A stretch of DNA of 64,000 nucleotides from assembly GCA_044340485.1 (NCBI GenBank), contig JBIITN010000007.1, forward strand, positions 1 through 64,000. The letters run 5' to 3'. The notes below the pieces were generated by a model. The model ran no database searches. It was not told the DNA's origin and was given only the letters and a program-made list of their open reading frames with translations. Below, piece by piece: positions 8,733 through 16,566 of this stretch. The stretch's first letter is position 1, and the number at the start of each line of letters is the position of its first letter. Position numbers and translations under genes: made by a program. Origin of the DNA: UBA2093 sp044340485 (GTDB lineage: Bacteria > Actinomycetota > Acidimicrobiia > Acidimicrobiales > Ilumatobacteraceae).

Positions 8733-9218
8733 TTATTTTGTTGTGGTTGTATCTGGCAAATCAAGACCCTTTTTTAAAGATTCAAAGATGTCACCGAGTT
8801 GTTCAATCTGTTTTGCTGTGAGGTGTTCAAGCATGAATGAACGAACACTGTCAACGTGATCAGGCGCTGCACTTTTTAATTTGTTGAAACCTGGTGATGT
8901 GAGAACTGCCAACATTTCGCGACGGTCACGCGGATTTGGTTCGCGCGCGATGAATCCCGTTTTCACCAGTCCATCAAGTCGACGGGTGAGTCCGCTTGGC
9001 GAGAGGTGCAACATGGTGGCAAGGTCGCACATGCGCATGCGATGGTCGTCTTGTTCTGACAAAAACACGAGAACTTGGTAATCGCCAAGAGTGAGATGGT
9101 GGGGCACGAGAGCAGATTCAAGACGAATGTTCACTTCATCGATCGTCTCGACGTACCCACGCCACGCACGCATTTCAGTTGCATTCAGCCATTTGGTTGC
9201 CGTCTTTGATCGTTCCAT
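8733..9218 (-). CDS. MarR-family transcriptional regulator
   Basis: A 161-residue winged-helix regulator. The recognition-helix region (CDLATMLHLSPSGLTRRLDGLVKTG) and the wing with REPNPRDRREMLAVLT are characteristic of MarR proteins, and flanking helices would form the dimer interface. It probably represses itself and the divergent yceI gene. Two palindromes with the shared core TTGCG-NN-CGCAA lie in the gap and are the natural operator candidates. No Cys positioned like the redox sensor of OhrR is visible near the N-terminus, so the inducing signal is unknown. Confidence 0.92.
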   Translation of the reverse strand: MERSKTATKWLNATEMRAWRGYVETIDEVNIRLESALVPHHLTLGDYQVLVFLSEQDDHRMRMCDLATMLHLSPSGLTRRLDGLVKTGFIAREPNPRDRREMLAVLTSPGFNKLKSAAPDHVDSVRSFMLEHLTAKQIEQLGDIFESLKKGLDLPDTTTTK

Positions 9219-9250
9219 GGGAACAGAATACGCAGGCGCCAGAGGAAAAG

Positions 9251-9292
9251 TTGCGATCGCAAGTATTTCCTGATAATGTTTGCGTACGCAAA
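9251..9292. promoter_or_regulatory. twin palindromic operator candidate between marR and yceI
   Basis: Two perfect palindromes, TTGCGATCGCAA (9251-9262) and TTTGCGTACGCAAA (9279-9292), share TTGCG-NN-CGCAA half-sites and are centred 29 bp apart, close to three helical turns. Between them is GATAAT (9272-9277), a plausible -10 box for yceI, with TTGCGA of the first palindrome 15 bp upstream acting as a poor -35. Binding of a MarR dimer to both would cover the promoter and the start site. This is inference from symmetry and position. Confidence 0.7.
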
Positions 9293-9339
9293 TAAATCAC
9301 CGTGGTTCCCCCACACCCACGGACGAGAAAGGACACAAC

Positions 9340-9882
9340 ATGTCACAGTTATCAGACCTCACCCCCGGAGTATGGAACGTCGACCCCGCCCACTCAGGTC
9401 TTAATTTCACCGTGAAGCACCTGATGGTGTCAAAGGTACGTGGACGCTTTCAGTCGTTTTCTGGAACCATCGTTATCGACGAGGATCAGTTGAAGAGCAG
9501 TGTCACAGCGACTGCACAGGTCACCTCGATTGACACCAACGACAACTCACGTGATGAACACTTGCGCACGGGCGATTTTTTCGATGCTGAGAAGTACCCC
9601 ACAATCGAACTTCGTTCAACAAAGATCGAGAAAAAGGGCAGTGACTACGTTCTGCACGCAGACCTCACCATTAAGAACGTAACGAGGAATGTCGCTTTTG
9701 ATCTTGAGTTTGAAGGTGTTGGCAAAGATCCATGGGGCAATGTCAAAGCAGGATTTTCGGCAGAAACGGAAATCAATCGCAAGGACTTTGGTCTTGAGTA
9801 CAACGCAGTGCTTGAAACCGGCGGCGTTCTCATCGGCGAAAAAGTCAAGCTTGAGCTAGATATTCAGGCCGTAAAGGCCTGA
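9340..9882 (+). CDS. YceI-family lipid-binding-like protein
   Basis: A 180-residue YceI/lipocalin-like beta-barrel protein. The family binds polyisoprenoid or similar hydrophobic molecules. The N-terminal WNVDPAHSGLNFTVKHLMVSKVRGRF block is the family signature, followed by alternating beta strands and GFSAETEINRKDFGL. No signal peptide is seen, so it appears cytoplasmic, as in other actinobacterial copies. GAGAAAGGA lies just upstream of the ATG at 9340, which is preferred to an upstream in-frame ATG at 9280. Divergent from marR; its last codons form the first copy of a hairpin repeat array. Confidence 0.92.
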   Translation: MSQLSDLTPGVWNVDPAHSGLNFTVKHLMVSKVRGRFQSFSGTIVIDEDQLKSSVTATAQVTSIDTNDNSRDEHLRTGDFFDAEKYPTIELRSTKIEKKGSDYVLHADLTIKNVTRNVAFDLEFEGVGKDPWGNVKAGFSAETEINRKDFGLEYNAVLETGGVLIGEKVKLELDIQAVKA

Positions 9883-10035
9883 TGGTTAGGCACGGTATTC
9901 AGGCCGTAAAGGCCTGATGGTTAGGCACGGTATTCAGGCCGTAAAGGCCTGATGGTTAGGCACGGTATTCAGGCCGTAAAGGCCTGAAAGTTGAGCACAG
10001 TATTCAGGCCGTAAAGGCCTGATGGCTGGGCCTAA
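9861..10035. repeat. five 35-bp tandem hairpin units at the yceI 3' end
   Basis: Units begin at 9861, 9896, 9931, 9966 and 10001. The first three are identical, while units four and five diverge after the hairpin. Each contains TCAGGCC-GTAAA-GGCCTGA, a perfect 7-bp stem with a 5-base loop. In unit one this hairpin encodes the last residues of YceI and its stop codon. Because the period is not a multiple of three, the TGA recurs in all three frames. The array lies between convergent genes and could act as a multi-hairpin termination or mRNA-end element. There is no U-tract, so classical intrinsic termination is not shown. Confidence 0.93.
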
Positions 10036-10070
10036 ATCATTGAAGTGGCGGAACAGTTCAGCTAATTGAT

Positions 10071-10520
10071 TTAGCTAAAGAGTGCGGCCAAGTTGTCGAG
10101 AGTTTTCTCGATTGATTTCTTGTTGCGGATGTGCGCCTTCTGCAACTTGAGAGCAAATGGCAACTTGCTCGTATTCCCGTCGAACTGTTCCGTCACTTTT
10201 GTTTGTGTTCCATCACCGATGGGTTCCAAGATGTATCGCCATGTGTGACCACCGAAGTGGCGCCACGCAATACGTCGATCCTCTTCAAACTCGATCACAG
10301 TGTTTGTGATTTTGTATGGCACACCAAGCTTCATTGACATGCCGAACTTCGCTCCCATAGTGAGGCGCTGTGGTGTTTCAACAAGTGACTTTTTCACAGA
10401 TCCCGAGCCGTCGATCTCACTATGGCGTGCTGGGTCAGCGAGTAGTTCGAAAATCCGATCGGCAGATGTTGGGACAACCTTTTCAACCGAGACGAAGAGT
10501 TCAGGAAATGTTTTGCTCAT
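10071..10520 (-). CDS. SRPBCC-family protein
   Basis: A 149-residue START/Bet v1-like (SRPBCC) domain, a fold that encloses hydrophobic ligands. Typical markers are the N-terminal SVEKVVPTSADRIFELLADPARH strand-helix, the central strand with GVPYKITNTVIEFEEDRRIAWRHFGG, and a long C-terminal helix. No enzyme motif is apparent. The ATG overlaps the stop of the TIGR01777 epimerase-like gene by 4 bp, so the two are co-translated; the pairing of SRPBCC with TIGR01777 proteins is recurrent in actinobacteria. Ligand unknown. Confidence 0.85.
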   Translation of the reverse strand: MSKTFPELFVSVEKVVPTSADRIFELLADPARHSEIDGSGSVKKSLVETPQRLTMGAKFGMSMKLGVPYKITNTVIEFEEDRRIAWRHFGGHTWRYILEPIGDGTQTKVTEQFDGNTSKLPFALKLQKAHIRNKKSIEKTLDNLAALFS

Positions 10521-11416
10521 GGTCGTGATAGTAGGGCGCGTAAAGCGGTTTCAAGTTCAGGATGAGTAAATGTGTAGCCATCTTTTTGCAGCACACCAGG
10601 TGTGACTCGCTGGCCGTTCAACAAAAGATTCTGCACAAGCTCTGATCCAAGGAGTGCCTTTGGTCCAAATGATGGGATCTTGGCAAACGCGGGTCGCTTG
10701 AGAACTTTGCCGAGTGTGCGAGCAAAGTCCTTGCCAGTGACAGGGTTTGGCGCGGTGAGATTCACCGGGCCAGACACAGATGATGTGAGTAGATGCACGA
10801 TGGCGCCCACCTCGTCTTCAATGGAGATCCAACTTTGCCATTGACGTCCCGAGCCAAATGTGCCGCCAAGACCCATCTTGAAAACAGGAAGCTGTTTTTT
10901 CAGTGCGCCTCCGTTAGGCGACAAGACGATGCCGGTGCGAAGAAACACTGTGCGGATGCCTGCATCAACGGCTGGTGTCGCAGCTGCTTCCCAGTCCACA
11001 CAGACTTGTGCGAGAAAATCGTCGGTAACAGAACTTGATTCATCGAGAACTTCGTCACCACGTGAGCCGTAAATACCGATAGCTGATCCTGAGAGAAATA
11101 CCGAAGGGCGCGTTGACATTGACGCAATTGATTCGGCAATGAGACGTGTGCCTAACACGCGGCTATCGAGAATTTCTTTTTTGTATTCCGGTGTCCAGCG
11201 CTTGTCGCCGATTCCTGCACCGGCGAGGTGGATGACAGCGTCGACGCCTTCAAGTTTGCGTGAATCGATGGTCCCTGCAACAGGGTCCCACGACAACACA
11301 GTGGGGGACGTGGACGGACGGCGTACTGCCTTGATTACGGTATGACCAGCGTCAGTAAGTCGGGGGATAAGCGCAGAACCAATGAGGCCGGAAGCGCCGG
11401 TAATGAGAACCTTCAT
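10517..11416 (-). CDS. TIGR01777-family NAD(P)-binding epimerase-like protein
   Basis: A 299-residue extended SDR of the TIGR01777 group (YfcH-like). It starts with MKVLITGASGLIGSALIP, then shows HLAGAGIGDKRWTPEYK and SGSAIGIYGSRGDEVLDE. A C-terminal DUF1731-like block includes GSELVQNLLLNGQRVTPGVLQ. The ATG at 11416 is chosen because it places the glycine-rich motif at the N-terminus; longer in-frame versions add unrelated sequence. Cellular role is not established for the family. Paired with the downstream SRPBCC gene. Confidence 0.88.
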   Translation of the reverse strand: MKVLITGASGLIGSALIPRLTDAGHTVIKAVRRPSTSPTVLSWDPVAGTIDSRKLEGVDAVIHLAGAGIGDKRWTPEYKKEILDSRVLGTRLIAESIASMSTRPSVFLSGSAIGIYGSRGDEVLDESSSVTDDFLAQVCVDWEAAATPAVDAGIRTVFLRTGIVLSPNGGALKKQLPVFKMGLGGTFGSGRQWQSWISIEDEVGAIVHLLTSSVSGPVNLTAPNPVTGKDFARTLGKVLKRPAFAKIPSFGPKALLGSELVQNLLLNGQRVTPGVLQKDGYTFTHPELETALRALLSRP

Positions 11417-11493
11417 ATGCTTTGAGGCTACGCCCGATAAACAGCGAACCTTGACCGTCTGAGACTGTGAACTCAGTCGTAGCCTTACGTGCA

Positions 11494-11928
11494 ATGAGCA
11501 CCCGCAAACTCATACTCACGGCGCTTCTGTGCGGTTTAGCAATCATCGTTGCAGGTGGAATCAAGTTGTTTCAGGTGGCGTCTGACACCAAAGAAGTTGA
11601 AGTACTTGCTCTTGGCACAATTACAAAGTTGGCTGACATGACCGTGAGCGTGACTGGTATTAACCAGACACCAGAGGCAACTTTGGCCACCGTCACTATG
11701 GTCGGTGTCGACGGTGCCGATGCCACTGAGGGGTGGCGTTTGCTGTCTGGCGGAGCGGTTCGTGCTCCGATCACATTGACAGAGCCAGATGTTGCAGATG
11801 TGAACGAAGTATGCACTGTCACCAATGCGGAAACCACGATCACGTGTGTTGTGGCATTCGAACCCTCGGACGGTTCAGTAACAGTCGCCTACATCCGAGG
11901 TGGCGCCCAATCGCAGTGGTCAAAGTAA
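11494..11928 (+). CDS. membrane-anchored hypothetical protein
   Basis: About 144 residues with an N-terminal transmembrane helix (LILTALLCGLAIIVAGGIKLF) and then a predicted extracytoplasmic beta-rich domain. That domain contains two Cys (VCTVTNAETTITCVV) that could form a disulfide. I do not recognise the family. The ATG at 11494 gives a short basic N-terminus (MSTRK) before the helix; an in-frame GTG at 11467 is possible. It is divergent from the TIGR01777 gene and lies upstream of the lipoamide dehydrogenase operon after an 89-bp gap. Confidence 0.65.
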   Translation: MSTRKLILTALLCGLAIIVAGGIKLFQVASDTKEVEVLALGTITKLADMTVSVTGINQTPEATLATVTMVGVDGADATEGWRLLSGGAVRAPITLTEPDVADVNEVCTVTNAETTITCVVAFEPSDGSVTVAYIRGGAQSQWSK

Positions 11929-11996
11929 GCCCCACAGTGCCCTGCGAAGGTCTAACGACTACGGTGGAGAACGGCCCATACGGCACTTGCGCGTGA

Positions 11997-12008
11997 TTTC
12001 GATCGAAA
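11997..12008. promoter_or_regulatory. palindrome overlapping the lpd leader
   Basis: TTTCGATCGAAA is a perfect 12-bp palindrome ending 9 bp before the ATG of lpd and overlapping its ribosome-binding region (GAAAGAGAA). It could be an operator for the E3-E2-lipBA operon, but a single short palindrome may also be chance. Confidence 0.3.
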
Positions 12009-12017
12009 GAGAATCCC

Positions 12018-13418
12018 ATGGCTGACCAGTTCGACATTGTGATTATTGGTGGTGGACCTGGTGGTTACGCCTCTGCGTTCTATGCAGGTTCGACAGGGCT
12101 ATCTGTCGCTCTTGTCGAAAAAGACACCATCGGTGGAACATGCCTTAATCGCGGATGTATTCCGGCGAAAGCATTTCTCGAAACCGCCGCGGTTGCTCGC
12201 CATGTTCAACATGCTTCCGATTTCGGGATTGGTGCAACTCTCGGTGCGATTGATTTCGCCGTCGCACAAGCCCGTAAGCAAAAGATTGTTGATGGTTTAG
12301 TAAAAGGACTGACAGGTCTCACCAAAGTGAAGAAAGTCGACTACCGCGTCGGCGTTGGATCACTGGGCGCAAACAACATTGTTACAATCACCGCAGCTGA
12401 CGGCTCCACGTCGCAAGTACAAGGCAAAAGTGTGGTTCTTGCGGCGGGCAGTGTGCCGCGCACAATTCCTGGTTTCGAGGTTGGCGGGCCGATCATGACA
12501 TCGGACGAAGTGTTGATGCTTGATCGCATTCCGTCGCGTATCGCGGTGATCGGTGGCGGCGCAATTGGATGTGAATTCGCATCAACGTTCGCTGACCTTG
12601 GTGCTCAGGTGACAATCCTCGAAGGCTTACCAAAGATTCTTCCCGGACTTGACACCGATGTTGCAAATGTCGTTGTGCGCTCATTTCAGAAAAAGAAGAT
12701 CGACATTCGTACGGGTGTCACTGTTAATGGACACACTCCAACTGCCTCTGGCGGAACAGTTGTGGCCTTTGGTGAGGGCGAGTCACTTGAAGTTGATGCG
12801 GTTGTGGTGTCGGTTGGCCGTCGCCCGTTTGCAGATGATTTGAAACTGGGTTCAACGGGCGTGGTGGTGAGCGATAGGGGCTTTGTTGACGTCGACGAAT
12901 ACTGCCGAACATCTGTCGCTGGTGTGTATGCAATTGGTGACCTTATTAACACTCCACAACTTGCACACGTTGCGTATGCAGAAGCGGTGCTTGTTGTGAA
13001 GCAGATTTTGGGAGAGCGCGTATTGCCTGTCAATTACGACCGTGTTCCCTGGGCCATTTATTGCCAGCCTGAAGTGGCATGGGCAGGGCTGGGTGAAGAC
13101 GCAGCAAAGGCCGCTGGTCTAGATGTACTTGTGGCAAAACATCAGTTCCGTTCAAACAGTCGCGCTCAGATCATCGGTGAGACAGATGGATTAGTGAAAG
13201 TCATCGCAAAGAAAAATGCTGACGGCACAGCGGGCCAAGTAATAGGTGTGCACATGGTGGGTCCGTGGGTGACTGAGCAATTGTCCGGTGGATACCTCGC
13301 AGTGAACTGGGAAGCAACAGTGGAAGAAATCGCGGCGTTTATTCAGCCACATCCAAGTTTGTCTGAATTGTTTGGCGAGACGGTGATGTCACTTACCGGC
13401 CGAAGCTTCAATTCGTGA
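12018..13418 (+). CDS. lpdA: dihydrolipoyl dehydrogenase (E3)
   Basis: A 466-residue flavoprotein that reoxidises the dihydrolipoyl groups of 2-oxoacid dehydrogenases with NAD. The FAD motif GGGPGG is near residue 11. The redox disulfide Cys42/Cys47 lies in GGTCLNRGCIPAK, a second GGGAIGCEFA binds NAD, and the C-terminal His445/Glu450 pair is in HPSLSE. It leads an operon with the E2 gene 38 bp downstream and the lipB-lipA fusion, so its main job is probably in the pyruvate and related complexes. Identification is firm. Confidence 0.96.
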   Translation: MADQFDIVIIGGGPGGYASAFYAGSTGLSVALVEKDTIGGTCLNRGCIPAKAFLETAAVARHVQHASDFGIGATLGAIDFAVAQARKQKIVDGLVKGLTGLTKVKKVDYRVGVGSLGANNIVTITAADGSTSQVQGKSVVLAAGSVPRTIPGFEVGGPIMTSDEVLMLDRIPSRIAVIGGGAIGCEFASTFADLGAQVTILEGLPKILPGLDTDVANVVVRSFQKKKIDIRTGVTVNGHTPTASGGTVVAFGEGESLEVDAVVVSVGRRPFADDLKLGSTGVVVSDRGFVDVDEYCRTSVAGVYAIGDLINTPQLAHVAYAEAVLVVKQILGERVLPVNYDRVPWAIYCQPEVAWAGLGEDAAKAAGLDVLVAKHQFRSNSRAQIIGETDGLVKVIAKKNADGTAGQVIGVHMVGPWVTEQLSGGYLAVNWEATVEEIAAFIQPHPSLSELFGETVMSLTGRSFNS

Positions 13419-13456
13419 GTACGCTAAAGAACGAATAGATCGCAAGGAATACGCTG

Positions 13457-14860
13457 ATGGCCGAACTGATACTGCCGCAACTTGGAGAGACCGTGACCGA
13501 GGGAACCGTCACTCGATGGTTCAAACAGGTTGGTGACCAGGTCGCAGCAGATGAAATGTTGCTCGAGATTTCCACTGACAAAGTCGATACAGAACTTCCA
13601 TCTCCCGTTGCTGGTGTCATTACTGAGATCCGCGTGAAAGAGGGAGAAACAGTTCCAGTTGGTGCTGTGCTTGCAATTGTTGGTGATGCTGGGTCTGCTC
13701 CGGCTCCCGCTCCGGCAACAGAGCCAGAACCTGTTGCAGCGCCAGTTGTAGAGGCTGCACCCGCGCCTCAACCTGCGCCTGCACCTGCGCCTCAAGCTGC
13801 ACCTGCGCCTCAACCTGCGCCAGCGCCAACGCCGGTTGCTCAATCTGCCCCGGTGGCTTCACCAACAACTTCACCAACAACTTCACCAACGGCGATCGCA
13901 ACACAAGGAATGGTGTTATCTCCGGTAGTGCGTCGCTTGATCTCTGACAACAACCTCGATGTTTCACAAGTTGCAGGCACAGGACCTGGTGGACGCATCA
14001 CTCGTGACGATGTCATGTCTGTAATCGACCACGGTGTTCGAGTTCCACAATCAACACCTGCCCCTAGTCCTGTGCCCTCCGCGCCAGCGCCTGCACAACC
14101 TGCAAGGGCACCACAAGTACAAGCGACACCGAAAGTGGTCGCCGGTGAACGGGATCACATTGTTCCACTATCGCGAATTCGCAAAGCAACTGGCGCTCAT
14201 ATGGTGATGAGTCATGCAGTGAGTGCTCATGTGCTGAGTGTTGTCGAAGTCGATTTTGCAAGTGTCGACAAAGTTCGACGCCACGCAAAAGATGAATTCA
14301 AAGCGACCGAAGGCTTTAGCCTCACCTATCTTCCGTTTATTGCACGTGCAGTAATCGATGCCATTACAGATTTCCCACACTTGAATGCTTCGATGGGAGA
14401 AAATGAACTCATTGTGCATCGTTACGTCAACTTAAATGTTTCTGTTGATCTCGATTACGAAGGCCTCATTGCTCCAGTTGTTCGTGATGCAGACACGAAA
14501 CGTCTTCGTGGGATCGCACGTGAGATCAACGATCTAGCGACACGTGCTCGCGACAATCGCCTAATGCCTGGCGAGATTCAAGGTGGCACGTTCACGTTGA
14601 CAAATAATGGCTCAGCTGGTTCGGTGTTAACTATGGCCACCATCAATCAACCGCAAGTTGCAATTTTGTCAACCGATGCGGTGCGAAAGCGTCCGGTGAT
14701 TATCGAATCGGCTACCGGAGATGACAGTATTGCAATTCACCCTGTGGGCAATTTGGCAATGAGTTGGGATCATCGTGCATTTGATGGTGCATACGCTGCA
14801 AACTTCTTGGTGCGCGTGAAAGACATTCTCGAAACTCGGGACTGGTCCTCAGAACTCTGA
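13457..14860 (+). CDS. 2-oxoacid dehydrogenase E2 acyltransferase (single lipoyl domain)
   Basis: A 467-residue dihydrolipoyl acyltransferase. Domain order: lipoyl domain 1-76 with the modified Lys42 in ISTDKVDTE, a long Ala/Pro linker of short PAPQ-like repeats (about 78-145), a peripheral E1/E3-binding domain (about 150-190, VAGTGPGGRITRDDV), a second linker, and a catalytic domain with His439 and Asp443 in SWDHRAFDG. With AceE at 1.9-4.6 kb and E3 next door it likely serves pyruvate dehydrogenase. Actinobacterial E2s of this kind can also serve 2-oxoglutarate or branched-chain complexes, so no gene symbol is given. Confidence 0.93.
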   Translation: MAELILPQLGETVTEGTVTRWFKQVGDQVAADEMLLEISTDKVDTELPSPVAGVITEIRVKEGETVPVGAVLAIVGDAGSAPAPAPATEPEPVAAPVVEAAPAPQPAPAPAPQAAPAPQPAPAPTPVAQSAPVASPTTSPTTSPTAIATQGMVLSPVVRRLISDNNLDVSQVAGTGPGGRITRDDVMSVIDHGVRVPQSTPAPSPVPSAPAPAQPARAPQVQATPKVVAGERDHIVPLSRIRKATGAHMVMSHAVSAHVLSVVEVDFASVDKVRRHAKDEFKATEGFSLTYLPFIARAVIDAITDFPHLNASMGENELIVHRYVNLNVSVDLDYEGLIAPVVRDADTKRLRGIAREINDLATRARDNRLMPGEIQGGTFTLTNNGSAGSVLTMATINQPQVAILSTDAVRKRPVIIESATGDDSIAIHPVGNLAMSWDHRAFDGAYAANFLVRVKDILETRDWSSEL

Positions 14861-14874
14861 TTTGTGCGGATGGC

Positions 14875-16566
14875 GTGAAGATGAACGAGCCACTACATGC
14901 CCGGTGGCTTAGTCGAGTTCCATACTCCGACGCCCTTGCAGTACAAGAGGCAATGTATGCCGCGCAGCGCGGACAGTATTTGCTGTTGATGGAACACGAC
15001 CATGTGTTCACGTACGGTCCGTCGGCTGATTTACAAAACAACCTGAAGTGCGAGCCCGCTGCGGTCGGTGCTGATTTTGTTGCAGTAAAACGTGGTGGCG
15101 ACATCACCTATCACGGGCCTGGCCAACTAGTCGGATATCCGATTGTCACATTGCCGCCCAAGCGCGGTGAGAAAGGGCCTGCCGACCCTGTTGCCTACGT
15201 ATGGTCGGTGGAACAACTCATCATTGACACGTTGAGTGATCTCGGACTTCACGATGTGGGGCGGTTCGATGGTTATCCCGGTGTATGGGTCGGATGTGAT
15301 GCAGGGTTGCCACGCAAAATTTGTGCAATTGGAGTCCGAGTGGGACGTCACCGCACGATGCATGGCTTTGCATTAAACGTTGCAACAGATCTCACATACA
15401 TGCGCGAACACATTGTTCCGTGCGGTATTCCCGATTATCCAGTCACCTCGCTACAAGAAGAAGGCATTAACGCATCAATGTCTGATGTTGTCGATGTTCT
15501 AGTGCGCCGCGCTACAGACGTGTGGGGTAACGGTGAGTGCATTCGACAAGATGTCGCATGGACGCAACGTGTAGATGACATGTCATTGTTCACGCGCGGT
15601 CATGGTCCTGGTGAGCCGGTGAGATTGATGTCTCGCTTGGCACGTGCGGGTGTGACAGAAGCAATCGAATTGTCTGCACGCAAGCCCGATTGGATTCGTC
15701 CACACGTCACACATGGCTCTGAGGTTTTGTCGCTCAAGAAAACGTTGCGAGATCTCTCTCTCGTGACCGTGTGTGAAGAAGCGGGTTGTCCGAACTTGTC
15801 TGAGTGCTGGAGTGATGGAACTGCAACATTCATGGTGCTTGGGGAACGTTGTACGAGAGCGTGTGGTTTTTGTCTCGTCGATACGCAAAAGCCATTAGCA
15901 CCAGATAGCGACGAGCCTGCTCGTGTTGCCGAGGCTGTGCGACGGATGGGGCTGGCATTTGTCGTATTGACAATGGTTGCCCGTGATGATCTTTCCGATC
16001 ACGGAATGTCACATGTTGCGGAATGCATCGCGGCCATCCGTGATGTAGCGCCGCACATTCAAGTAGAGACACTTATCTCCGACGCAAAAGGCAGCGACGC
16101 GCTTGATGTGGTCCTACACGCCCGGCCGGATGTGTTGAATCACAACATCGAAACGGTCGCGCGATTACAAAAGGCGGTGCGCCCATCAGCGGGGTATGCG
16201 CGTAGTTTGTCGGTCCTTGCACGCTCAAAAAAGGCGGGGCTCACTACAAAGTCCGGACTCATCGTGGGCATGGGTGAAACCGATGACGAAATTCTCGCAA
16301 CGTTGCACGACCTTGCAGCGGTAGGTGTCGACATCGTCACCATCGGTCAGTATTTGCGCCCGACGTCACATCATCTGCCGGTGTCGCGATGGGTTGAGCC
16401 CCAGCTGTTTGAGATGTATAAATCAGTGGGTGAGCAGTATGGAATTGGCCATGTGGAATCAAGTCCACTCACTCGTTCGAGCTATCACGCCAAAGACGCC
16501 GCCCACAGTGCGACAGGGACACAGATGAAAGTCTCCCCAGTCGCGGTAACAATAGGAGCGAAATGA
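14875..16566 (+). CDS. fused lipoyl(octanoyl) transferase - lipoyl synthase
   Basis: One 563-residue frame joins LipB and LipA, normally separate enzymes. LipB half (about 1-225): RGGDITYHGPGQL, catalytic Lys148 in RKICAIGVRVG and Cys183 in VPCGIPDYPV; it moves octanoate from ACP to target lysines. LipA half (about 270-563): auxiliary-cluster Cys300, Cys305 and Cys311 (C-x4-C-x5-C), radical-SAM Cys326, Cys330 and Cys333 (CTRACGFC), and the C-terminal RSSY at 534-537; it inserts the two sulfurs. The segment LTMVARDDL differs from the usual TSVDRDDL. The gene follows E2 by 14 bp and overlaps the next start by 4 bp (ATGA). Both active sites look complete. Confidence 0.95.
   Translation: MKMNEPLHARWLSRVPYSDALAVQEAMYAAQRGQYLLLMEHDHVFTYGPSADLQNNLKCEPAAVGADFVAVKRGGDITYHGPGQLVGYPIVTLPPKRGEKGPADPVAYVWSVEQLIIDTLSDLGLHDVGRFDGYPGVWVGCDAGLPRKICAIGVRVGRHRTMHGFALNVATDLTYMREHIVPCGIPDYPVTSLQEEGINASMSDVVDVLVRRATDVWGNGECIRQDVAWTQRVDDMSLFTRGHGPGEPVRLMSRLARAGVTEAIELSARKPDWIRPHVTHGSEVLSLKKTLRDLSLVTVCEEAGCPNLSECWSDGTATFMVLGERCTRACGFCLVDTQKPLAPDSDEPARVAEAVRRMGLAFVVLTMVARDDLSDHGMSHVAECIAAIRDVAPHIQVETLISDAKGSDALDVVLHARPDVLNHNIETVARLQKAVRPSAGYARSLSVLARSKKAGLTTKSGLIVGMGETDDEILATLHDLAAVGVDIVTIGQYLRPTSHHLPVSRWVEPQLFEMYKSVGEQYGIGHVESSPLTRSSYHAKDAAHSATGTQMKVSPVAVTIGAK

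Noticed and set aside
9861..10035. CRISPR-like array of hairpin repeats
   Set aside because: The 19-bp hairpin recurs every 35 bp, but the intervening 16 bp are also repeated and not unique spacers, and the first unit is part of yceI. No cas genes are nearby.
13424..13967. Arg- and Gln-rich antisense ORFs opposite the E2 gene
   Set aside because: They mirror the Ala/Pro-rich linker coding sequence and have no independent start signals.
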